The notes beneath the pieces were generated by a model. It ran no database searches. It was not told the origin of the DNA and saw nothing but the letters and a program-made list of their open reading frames with translations. From Prevotellaceae bacterium (lineage in GTDB: Bacteria > Bacteroidota > Bacteroidia > Bacteroidales > Bacteroidaceae), in contig JAJPYW010000008.1 of assembly GCA_021204715.1 (NCBI GenBank), positions 1 to 8,180 on the forward strand: a DNA stretch of 8,180 nucleotides, given 5' to 3'. A program made the translations under genes and the position numbers. Shown here piece after piece: positions 1 through 5,711 of the stretch; position 1 is the first letter of the stretch; each line of letters starts with the position of its first letter.

Positions 1-542
1 CCGCCAAGCACCACCATCTCCCCCACCCCTTGGAACCTAAGAATCTCAGGCTTCAAGTTGATGTTGATGTAGTTGGCCAGAAAGCCCTCGTCGTAGCTGT
101 CGTCGGGGCTGTGCAAGCAGAACACCTGCAGCATGCTCGTCTGCCGCTTCAAGGTAGTCACGCCCACGGCCGTCACTTCCGAAGGCAGCTGGGCGGTAGC
201 GGTAGAGACGCGGTTCTGCACGTTCACCGCGTCCATGTCCGCGTCGGTGCCCTGCTTGAAATAGACGGTGATGGAGACGTCGCCCGAGTTTGAAGCCGTA
301 GACGTCATGTAGGTCATGTTCTCCACGCCGTTGATGCTCTCTTCGAGCGGGGCTATCACGCTCTTCTGCAGTGTTTCGGCACTGGCGCCGAAGTAGTTGG
401 TCGACACCATGACCGTGGGCGGCGCGATGTCGGGGAACTGCTCCACGGGCAAGGTGAAGAGGCCTATGATGCCCAATATCACAATCACGATGGAGATGAC
501 CGACGAGAAAACCGGACGCTCTATAAATGTTCTCAAGTTCAT
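1..542 (-). CDS. RND efflux transporter, HAE1/AcrB-like inner-membrane pump (N-terminal 180 residues, runs off window)
   Basis: Reading the minus strand from the ATG at 542 gives an open frame of 180 complete codons to the window edge. It begins MNLRTFIERPVF, the usual amphipathic start of AcrB/MexB-type pumps, followed by transmembrane helix 1 (about residues 11-29) and the family signature LPVEQFPDIAPP (31-42). The first periplasmic porter segment follows, with GASAETLQKSVIAPLEESI (52-70), NGVENMTYM (71-79) and GTDADMDAVNVQNR (98-111), all close to AcrB. The family forms proton-driven trimers that take drugs, bile salts or other amphiphiles from the periplasm and outer leaflet and pass them through an adaptor to a TolC-like channel. 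A complete member has roughly 1,000-1,050 residues, so over 80% lies outside the window. The adaptor gene lies 256 bp upstream on the same strand; I see no strong separate promoter, so co-transcription is likely. The substrate cannot be read from this part. Confidence 0.93.
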   Translation of the reverse strand, partial: MNLRTFIERPVFSSVISIVIVILGIIGLFTLPVEQFPDIAPPTVMVSTNYFGASAETLQKSVIAPLEESINGVENMTYMTSTASNSGDVSITVYFKQGTDADMDAVNVQNRVSTATAQLPSEVTAVGVTTLKRQTSMLQVFCLHSPDDSYDEGFLANYININLKPEILRFQGVGEMVVLG

Positions 543-577
543 TGTCGAAATGGTTTTAAATGTTTGCAATCAGGAAG

Positions 578-784
578 CGGATAAGTACAGGAGCTCGCGG
601 CAGCCACTTGCTGCACACCAAGGCCGATACCTGCGGGAATTCAAGGCCGGCTCATGCTGCATATCGAGCCCGGCTCATGCTGCATATCAAGCCCGGCTCA
701 TGCTGCATATCAAGCCCGGCCCACGCGGCACTTCCACCCCGGCACCTGCCGATTATCGAGGCCGGCCAAGCCTGCCATTCCCTG
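578..784. repeat. Degenerate 23-bp tandem array between adaptor and RND genes
   Basis: At least seven, probably eight or nine, head-to-tail units of exactly 23 bp fill most of the spacer. Unit starts are 601, 624, 647, 670, 693, 716, 739 and 762, with a weak ninth at 578. Units at 670 and 693 are identical and the one at 647 differs by one base; outer units are strongly diverged. A unit opens with CCGGC, has the palindromic core ATGCTGCAT near its middle, and closes with CAAGG/CAAGC. The best units also hold a short inverted repeat (GGCTC at 649-653 against GAGCC at 666-670), so the transcript could fold into serial hairpins. There are no unique spacers, so this is not a CRISPR array. Since 23 is not a multiple of three and stops occur, it is not coding. 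It sits inside the presumed adaptor-pump mRNA. Confidence 0.85.
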
Positions 785-798
785 TCCGCATCTCCTTA

Positions 799-1905
799 TT
801 ATTCCTTCTCCTTGATAACCGTTCCCTCGCGCAGCAGCCCCACGCCTTCGGTCACAATCACGTCGCCGGTGGCCAAGCCACTCTCCACGATATACTCCTG
901 CCCGCCGTCCACGCGCGTCACCTGCACGGGCGTGGCGGCAGCCTTGCCGTCCACTACCTTATACACATACACCTTGTCCTGCACCTCGTAGGTGGCCGAT
1001 TGCGGAATCGTGACGCACCCTTCCCTTACCTCGGGCACCACCACGTTGCCCGAGGCCCCGCTGGTGAGCAGCCCGTCGGCGTTGGGGAAGACCGCCCGCA
1101 AGCTCACCGTCCCGGTCGACGTGTCTATCACGCCGCTGACAGTCTCTATGCGCCCCTGCTCGCCATACATCGAGCGGTCGTTCAGCATGAGGCCCACGGC
1201 AGGCATCTTCGATAACGCCTCCTTCTTGGAGCCATACCGCCGCACGAGCTCCAACAGTTGGTTCTCGGTCATGGAGAAGTAGACATACATCGAGGAGTTG
1301 TCCGATACCGTAGTCAAGGGCTTGGGCATGGACGAGCTTACAAGCGTTCCCACCCGGTAGGGCAACACCCCCACCACCCCGTCGGCCGGGCTCTTCACCT
1401 CGGTGTAAGAAAGGTCGTTGGCCGCGTTCACCTGCTGCGCCTCGGCTTGGGCAAGTTGAGCCTTGGCCGTGAGCAAGTTGTTGTAAGACGTCTTCAGGTC
1501 GAACTCCGAGACCACCTGCTGGTCGTACAACTCCTTGCGGCTCTCATACGTCAGCTCGGCCGTGGCCACCGCCGCCCGTGCCGCCTCCACGTTGGCCTGG
1601 GCCGTGCGCAAGGCCGCTTGGTAAGGCACTTGGTCCACGATGAACATCACCTGTCCCCGCTTCACCTCTTGACCTTCCACCACCAAGAGCTGCGTGAGCG
1701 TGCCCGGCACTTGCGGGTAGATGTCGATGTCCTGCCGCCCGCGTATGGTGGCCGAATAGGAAGTTTGCAGCTCCTTGTCGGCGGGGGCGATGTGCAACAC
1801 GGCATATTCAGCCGCCTCCTCGCCCCGGGGCGCGCCGCCGCAGCCCGCCAAGGCTATCCCGGCAGCCACCGCCCATAATACGTTTCTCAAACAATCTTTT
1901 TTCAT
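799..1905 (-). CDS. RND efflux periplasmic adaptor (membrane-fusion protein), AcrA/MexA-like lipoprotein
   Basis: This is a full-length adaptor of 368 residues, normal for the family. It links the inner-membrane RND pump encoded just downstream to an outer-membrane TolC-type channel that is not in this window. A lipoprotein signal peptide is visible: positive start MKKDCLRN, hydrophobic stretch, then lipobox LAGC with the lipidated Cys at 22, so the protein is tethered to a membrane facing the periplasm. Domains in order: first half of the lipoyl domain (about 58-94, with VEGQEVKRGQ and FIVDQVPYQ), an alanine-rich alpha-helical hairpin (about 95-165), second lipoyl half (166-200, EVKSPADGVVG), beta-barrel (about 205-290), and membrane-proximal domain (291-363, ending GLATGDVIVTEGVGLLREGT). 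The start at 1905 places the signal peptide correctly; no Shine-Dalgarno is seen. A TAnnTTTG box lies 43 bp upstream. A divergent AraC-type gene probably regulates it. Confidence 0.95.
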   Translation of the reverse strand: MKKDCLRNVLWAVAAGIALAGCGGAPRGEEAAEYAVLHIAPADKELQTSYSATIRGRQDIDIYPQVPGTLTQLLVVEGQEVKRGQVMFIVDQVPYQAALRTAQANVEAARAAVATAELTYESRKELYDQQVVSEFDLKTSYNNLLTAKAQLAQAEAQQVNAANDLSYTEVKSPADGVVGVLPYRVGTLVSSSMPKPLTTVSDNSSMYVYFSMTENQLLELVRRYGSKKEALSKMPAVGLMLNDRSMYGEQGRIETVSGVIDTSTGTVSLRAVFPNADGLLTSGASGNVVVPEVREGCVTIPQSATYEVQDKVYVYKVVDGKAAATPVQVTRVDGGQEYIVESGLATGDVIVTEGVGLLREGTVIKEKE

Positions 1906-1948
1906 ACGATGTTACACTATTGATAGAATTCCTTTTATAAAGCGAGGG

Positions 1949-1956
1949 CAAAGGTA
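1949..1956 (-). promoter_or_regulatory. Predicted -7 box (TACCTTTG) for the efflux operon
   Basis: On the minus strand TACCTTTG matches the Bacteroidota -7 consensus TAnnTTTG exactly, with 43 bp between the box and the adaptor ATG. No TTTG-like -33 element stands at the usual distance (the bases there read GGGA), so the promoter looks weak or activator-dependent. It shares the 11-mer ATACCTTTGCC with the divergent AraC promoter; part of that match is simply the consensus. Confidence 0.6.
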
Positions 1957-1965
1957 TGCCGATTT

Positions 1966-2005
1966 TGAACATGAATCCCTTTCATTATGGACACGGAATT
2001 GTTCA
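1966..2005. promoter_or_regulatory. Candidate operator dyad TGAACA / TGTTCA between divergent promoters
   Basis: A perfect 6-bp inverted repeat, TGAACA (1966-1971) and TGTTCA (2000-2005), is separated by 28 bp and lies between the two opposed promoters. The left arm falls in the spacer upstream of the efflux -7 box, where a regulator could act. The position suits an AraC-family autoregulator that also controls the pump, but a 6-bp dyad can occur by chance and AraC proteins more often bind direct repeats. The regulatory role is inference only. Confidence 0.3.
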
Positions 2006-2021
2006 TTTCAGGAACCAATCC

Positions 2022-2052
2022 TTTTCTTTTCTAAAGAGAAGCTATACCTTTG
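2022..2052 (+). promoter_or_regulatory. Predicted promoter of the AraC-family gene
   Basis: The -7 box TACCTTTG (2045-2052) fits TAnnTTTG exactly. A T-rich element, TTTT at 2022-2025, stands 19 bp upstream, roughly where the -33 TTTG should be, but lacks the G. The start codon lies 29 bp past the -7 box, giving a short leader without a Shine-Dalgarno sequence. Confidence 0.6.
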
Positions 2053-2081
2053 CCAACTGATAACCAACCAACCATATACGC

Positions 2082-2930
2082 ATGAACCCACTGCTCACCA
2101 CCAAGGAAGAGGCATTCCGCACCGGCATGGACAACCTTACCTGCTTCCTGCACCACGCCGTGAAGCTGCCGGGAGGCGCCCTGCTGTTTTGTACAAAAGG
2201 AGAAGCCGATGTTTTCATCGACATGCAGCCCGCCCACATCGTTCCCCAAACGAACATCTCCCTGCTGCCCGGCATGATCTTCTCCTTGGAGCGCGCCTCG
2301 GCCGACTTCGAGTGCCACTACTTCGCCTTCTCGGAAGAGATGTTCGCGGCCGCCTCGTTCCGCTTGGACGCCTCCTACATACACTTTCTGGGCACACACC
2401 CGTGGCACACCCACCGGGGCGGCAAGGAGGAGCTTGGCGCCATATACGGACTCATCGAGGCCAGCAACGCCATCTGCGGCGACATGGAGAACCGCTGCCG
2501 CCGGGCCATAGCCCTGCACCTGCTGCAAATCTTCTTCCTTAACACCTACGACAAAGTGCGCCGCATTCCTGCCCACGAGCTCACTTTGGGCAGCAGCCGC
2601 AAGGAAGAGCTCTTCAAGCAGTTCATCACCTTGGTGCACGCCCACGGCAGCACCGAGCGCGACGTGGGCTTCTACGCCACCAGGCTGTGCATCACCCCGC
2701 GCTACCTCTCCACCATTGCCCGCGAAGTGGGGCACACCTCGCCCAAGGCTTTCATCGACGAATGTCTCACCTTGGAGCTGAAAGTGGCCTTGCAATCCAC
2801 CGACCTCTCCTTGAAAGAGATTGCCGACCGCTACCGCTTCCCCGACCAATCCTTCTTCGGCCGCTTCTTCAAGAAGCACACGGGCCTCTCGCCCAAAGCC
2901 TACCGCATGGCGCAGAAAGGGGAGATTTGA
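2082..2930 (+). CDS. AraC/XylS-family transcriptional regulator
   Basis: This 282-residue protein has the usual AraC-type length and layout. The N-terminal half (about 15-165) is a cupin-like sensing or oligomerization domain with weak family features, e.g. FIDMQPAHIVPQTNISLLPGM around 45-65. The C-terminal half (about 175-277) is a typical two-helix-turn-helix DNA-binding domain. The first HTH lies at about 193-213 (FYATRLCITPRYLSTIAREV). The second is at about 243-275 and carries the conserved LSLKEIADRYRFPDQSFFGR and FFKKHTGLSPKAYR. The gene is transcribed divergently from the adaptor-RND operon, sharing a 176-bp intergenic region, the usual position of a local efflux regulator. The inducer cannot be read from the sequence. 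The start at 2082 follows a good promoter at a normal distance. A long reverse-strand open frame across this gene is a by-product of GC-rich codon use. Confidence 0.93.
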   Translation: MNPLLTTKEEAFRTGMDNLTCFLHHAVKLPGGALLFCTKGEADVFIDMQPAHIVPQTNISLLPGMIFSLERASADFECHYFAFSEEMFAAASFRLDASYIHFLGTHPWHTHRGGKEELGAIYGLIEASNAICGDMENRCRRAIALHLLQIFFLNTYDKVRRIPAHELTLGSSRKEELFKQFITLVHAHGSTERDVGFYATRLCITPRYLSTIAREVGHTSPKAFIDECLTLELKVALQSTDLSLKEIADRYRFPDQSFFGRFFKKHTGLSPKAYRMAQKGEI

Positions 2931-3114
2931 AGAGGGTGGTGGGAACTCCAAGGAGTAACATCATGCTACACCAAGGAGCTGTCAATCGGAACACCAAGGA
3001 GTGGTAAAGCGGAACTCCAAGGAGTGGCAGGCAGCAGTTATAAGGAGTGGAAAGGCATGACACGAAAGTGTGGGAAGCAGCGATGTAAATCCACAAGTGG
3101 CAGCCGCTAAAAAG
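2931..3114. repeat. Second degenerate 23-bp tandem array, between convergent genes
   Basis: The motif CCAAGGAG (or a close variant) recurs at exactly 23-bp steps: 2948, 2971, 2994, 3017, 3040 (ATAAGGAG) and 3063 (CGAAAGTG). A diverged copy ending AAAAG closes at 3114. Written in the same phase as the array at 578-784, units run from about 2931 and end in CAAGG; the typical unit opens AGTGG and has GGAAC before CCAAGG. Two of the unit junctions (2945-2956 and 3014-3025) form the perfect dyad ACTCC-AA-GGAGT. There are no unique spacers and no reading frame. It occupies most of the 200-bp gap between the AraC gene and the convergent MBOAT gene; no classical terminator with a T-tract was found there. 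Confidence 0.8.
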
Positions 3115-3130
3115 TATATCTGCTTGCGGC

Positions 3131-4627
3131 TTAGAACCGGAAGTAGATGAATGGCTGTATCTCCGTGCCCTTCATCTGTATAATAAGGTATATCACGGCC
3201 ACAAGGAGCAGCGCCTTGCAGGGCAAGGGCAGGCGCGCGACAGACTTCACGGCGGCGTTCTCCCACTTTTCAGGCACCACGTGCAGCAAGAAGCCGAGGG
3301 CGATGAGCAGGAACACGCACCGGTAGCCGGCGAGCAATTGCGGCAGCAAGCCGGGCGAAAATGCCGTGAAGATTTGCCGCAACATGCCGATGGAATGGGC
3401 GAAATCTGCATTTCGGAAGAACACCCAGCAGAGGCACACGAAGTGGAACGTGACGAGCGTGCAGCAGAAGCGGCGCAGGCGCGGCAAGGGCTTGCCCTCC
3501 AAGCGGCGCCCCACAAGGCCCTGCCACACCTTGTGCGCGGCAAGCCCCACACCGTGCAGCACGCCCCAGAAGACAAAGTTCCAAGAGGCGCCGTGCCACA
3601 GTCCGCCCAAGAACATGGTGACTATGAGGTTGAGGTACCTGCGCGCCTTGCCCTTGCGGTTGCCGCCAAGGGAGATGTACAGGTAGTCGCGCAGCCACGA
3701 GGAGAGCGAGATGTGCCAACGCCGCCAGAACTCGGTCAAGGAGGCCGATTTATACGGGGAGCGGAAGTTCACGTTGAAGTGGAAGCCAAGCAGCAGCGCG
3801 ATGCCTATGGCAAGGTCGCTGTAGCCGGAGAAGTCGCAGTATATCTGCAAGGCGTAGCCATACACGCCAAGCAGGTTCTCCACCCCCGAGTAGAGCGAAG
3901 GGTTGTCGAACACGCGCTCCACGAAGTTCACGCTGATGTAGTCTGAAATGACCGCCTTCTTGAAGAGCCCGCCCACGATGAGAAAGACCGCGCGGCCAAG
4001 CATCTCCCGGGAGACAAAGAGGGGCTTGCGTATCTGCGGAATAAAGTCGCGCGCGCGGACAATGGGCCCGGCCACCAATTGGGGGAAGAAGGAGACGTAG
4101 AAGGCGTAGTCTAAAAGACTGCGGAGCGGGGGAATCTCGCGGCGGTACACGTCGATGGTGTAGCTCAAAGACTGGAAGGTGAAGAAGGAGATGCCCACGG
4201 GCAGGAAGATGTCGAAGGCATGGAACGTGCCGCCCGTGAGGGAGGCCAGCACGCCGCCAAGGAAGTTGGTGTACTTGAAGTAGGCCAGCAGGCCTAAGTC
4301 GACCACAAGGCTGGCGGCAAGGCAGAGCCGGCGGCGCCATTGGCTTTCCGTGCGGGCCATCAACCGGGCGAAGAGGAAGTCGCCCACGGTGACGATGGCA
4401 AGCAGGTAGAAGTAGGTGCCGCTGCTCTTGTAGTAGAAGTAATAAGAGAAGAGCGTCACGAAAAGAAGGCGGGCGGTGGTGCGGCGCTGTAGCAAGAGGT
4501 ACACCACCGTGAAGGCGAAGAACAGCCACAGGAAGAATCCGCTGCTGAAGATCATGGGCGCGTGCGGGTTGTAGCGCAGCAACTCCGCAAGGCGGCTCCA
4601 GTCTATCGTTTGGTTCAGCCACTCCAT
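3131..4627 (-). CDS. MBOAT-family O-acyltransferase, AlgI/DltB-like
   Basis: This 498-residue polytopic membrane protein has the length of AlgI. Members move acyl (here probably acetyl) groups across the inner membrane for O-acetylation of a surface or cell-wall polymer. Diagnostic motifs: PVGISFFTFQSLSY (143-156), FFPQLVAGPIVR (180-191), YCDFSGYSDLAIGIA (263-277), TEFWRRWHISLSSWLRDYLY (298-317, with His305) and LGGLWHGASWNFVFWG (340-355), where His345 is the expected catalytic histidine. The C-terminus PFIYFRF is typical of complete AlgI-type proteins. Many hydrophobic helices run from about 30 to 490. The ATG at 4627 lies one base after the TAA of the upstream SGNH gene, so the two are probably translationally coupled. 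It is the last gene of a three-gene operon. The acceptor (capsule, O-antigen, exopolysaccharide or peptidoglycan) is not revealed. DltB-type D-alanylation is unlikely because no dltA/dltC genes are near. Confidence 0.93.
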   Translation of the reverse strand: MEWLNQTIDWSRLAELLRYNPHAPMIFSSGFFLWLFFAFTVVYLLLQRRTTARLLFVTLFSYYFYYKSSGTYFYLLAIVTVGDFLFARLMARTESQWRRRLCLAASLVVDLGLLAYFKYTNFLGGVLASLTGGTFHAFDIFLPVGISFFTFQSLSYTIDVYRREIPPLRSLLDYAFYVSFFPQLVAGPIVRARDFIPQIRKPLFVSREMLGRAVFLIVGGLFKKAVISDYISVNFVERVFDNPSLYSGVENLLGVYGYALQIYCDFSGYSDLAIGIALLLGFHFNVNFRSPYKSASLTEFWRRWHISLSSWLRDYLYISLGGNRKGKARRYLNLIVTMFLGGLWHGASWNFVFWGVLHGVGLAAHKVWQGLVGRRLEGKPLPRLRRFCCTLVTFHFVCLCWVFFRNADFAHSIGMLRQIFTAFSPGLLPQLLAGYRCVFLLIALGFLLHVVPEKWENAAVKSVARLPLPCKALLLVAVIYLIIQMKGTEIQPFIYFRF

Positions 4628-4628
4628 G

Positions 4629-5711
4629 TTATTTCCGGCCGCCTCCCGCGGCTTGTTCTACAGGTGACGTGATGAAGTCGTTGTAGGCCTTGACAAGGGC
4701 TTGGTAGAAGAGCTCGCCTTGCAGCTGGTAGCCTTGGGCGAGGAAGTGTATGTGGTCGGGACGCATGAGGCGCGCGGCTTGCCAGTTGAGGGGGGCGCTG
4801 TTGCCGCCGGCTATCCGGTAGAGGTTCCACACGGCAAGGCCGTGGGCGGCGGCAAAGCGGCAGATGTTCTCTGATACGCGCGCAGTGCGGGCGTTGGCCG
4901 TGTAGCTGCGCCGGCGGTTCTTCTGGCGCGCGCTCTCGAAGGAGCCGGGGGGCGTGGTAAGGATAATGGGGACTTGGGGCAGGCGGCGGCGAAGCATCCG
5001 GAGCAGCTCCTCCATTTGGTGGGTGTGCGCCATGCGGTCGTAGCTGCGGTTGTGGCTTTCGTTGGTGCCGAACGAAAGAATCAGCAGGTCGGGGCGCGCG
5101 GCGGCTATGGCGGCGATGCGGTCTTCCCTTGCGAAAGTAAGACAATAAGCGCCGTTGATGCCCATGTCGGTGTAGGCGACGCGGCCGAAGGCAAGCCGCA
5201 GCAGGTTGCCCGTGGCTGTGGGGAAGAAGTGGCCGCGCACGTGGCTGTCGCCTATGTGGAGTACCCGGATGCTGTCGCCCGGCACGCCGGCGCGGGCAAG
5301 GCGCAGCTTCTCCCAAAATTCCCGCAATGTGTCCAAGGTGTCGGTGAGGACATTTTGGGCGCAGTTGCGGAAAGAAGCCGGGAGTCGGTAGGCAGGAACG
5401 GGCACGGTGTCCAAGGGGGCGTTCACGGCAAGGAGGGTGTCACATTTGGGCAAAAGCTTGTCAAGGGATGCGGGCAGGGGGCGGTCGTCTTGGGCGGAAA
5501 TAGTAGCCGGGAAGATGAAGGACAGGGTGAGGGCAAAAAGTAAGAGGCAAAACCGAGCGTACAGTGCAGGGAGAGCGGAAAGCTTCAATATCCGCTTGAT
5601 GGAAAATATCGGATACAGGGGGTTCAGACGTGCGGGAGTCAGCACTGACGACATCCGCATCCTTTTCATTATCATATTATTCTTCATCCGCGCCCTCCTC
5701 TTCTCTATCAC
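4629..5711 (-). CDS. Exported SGNH/GDSL-hydrolase-like protein, probable O-acetyltransferase partner of the MBOAT
   Basis: Up to 360 residues with all SGNH blocks: block I HIGDSHVRG with Ser156 (152-160), block II MGINGA (183-188), block III FGTNE with Asn217 (214-218) and block V DHIHF with Asp319/His322 (319-323). A hydrophobic segment (about 53-70) ending before ISAQ indicates a signal peptide or membrane anchor, placing the catalytic domain in the periplasm. The family hydrolyses or transfers acyl esters; beside an MBOAT it likely plays an AlgJ/AlgX- or PatB-like role. The first ATG (5711) overlaps the upstream gene by 35 bp and gives a very long basic N-region. The ATG at 5675 (residue 13) lies one base after the upstream TAA, exactly the spacing to the next gene, so I prefer it (348 residues). 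The segment AVWNLYRIAGG (293-303) resembles FWNLYEAMGG in the neighbouring SGNH protein, so the two appear to be paralogues. Confidence 0.88.
   Translation of the reverse strand: MIEKRRARMKNNMIMKRMRMSSVLTPARLNPLYPIFSIKRILKLSALPALYARFCLLLFALTLSFIFPATISAQDDRPLPASLDKLLPKCDTLLAVNAPLDTVPVPAYRLPASFRNCAQNVLTDTLDTLREFWEKLRLARAGVPGDSIRVLHIGDSHVRGHFFPTATGNLLRLAFGRVAYTDMGINGAYCLTFAREDRIAAIAAARPDLLILSFGTNESHNRSYDRMAHTHQMEELLRMLRRRLPQVPIILTTPPGSFESARQKNRRRSYTANARTARVSENICRFAAAHGLAVWNLYRIAGGNSAPLNWQAARLMRPDHIHFLAQGYQLQGELFYQALVKAYNDFITSPVEQAAGGGRK

Noticed and set aside
578..784. Possible CRISPR array
   Set aside because: Units are contiguous 23-mers with no unique spacers, copies vary gradually, and no cas genes are present.
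397..1215. 272-codon plus-strand frame crossing the 23-bp array, with a repeated HAAYQARLMLHI-like peptide
   Set aside because: The apparent peptide repeat is a translation of the DNA tandem array. The frame then runs antisense through the adaptor gene, and the 23-bp period would shift frame every unit.
2031..2951. 306-codon open frame on the minus strand across the AraC gene
   Set aside because: Antisense shadow of GC-rich coding sequence; no family resemblance, while the plus-strand frame is an unmistakable AraC-type protein.
3102..3131. Inverted repeat AGCCGC / GCGGCT at the MBOAT stop codon as a terminator
   Set aside because: Only 6 bp of stem around an 18-base loop and no T-run following it on the minus strand.
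3750..4622. 290-codon minus-strand frame overlapping the MBOAT gene in another frame
   Set aside because: Arg/Pro/His/Leu-rich out-of-frame translation of the MBOAT gene, with no recognisable domain.
3131..4627. DltB (teichoic acid D-alanylation) assignment for the MBOAT gene
   Set aside because: No dltA, dltC or dltD-type neighbours, and the likely host is Gram-negative; the two SGNH partners fit O-acetylation better.
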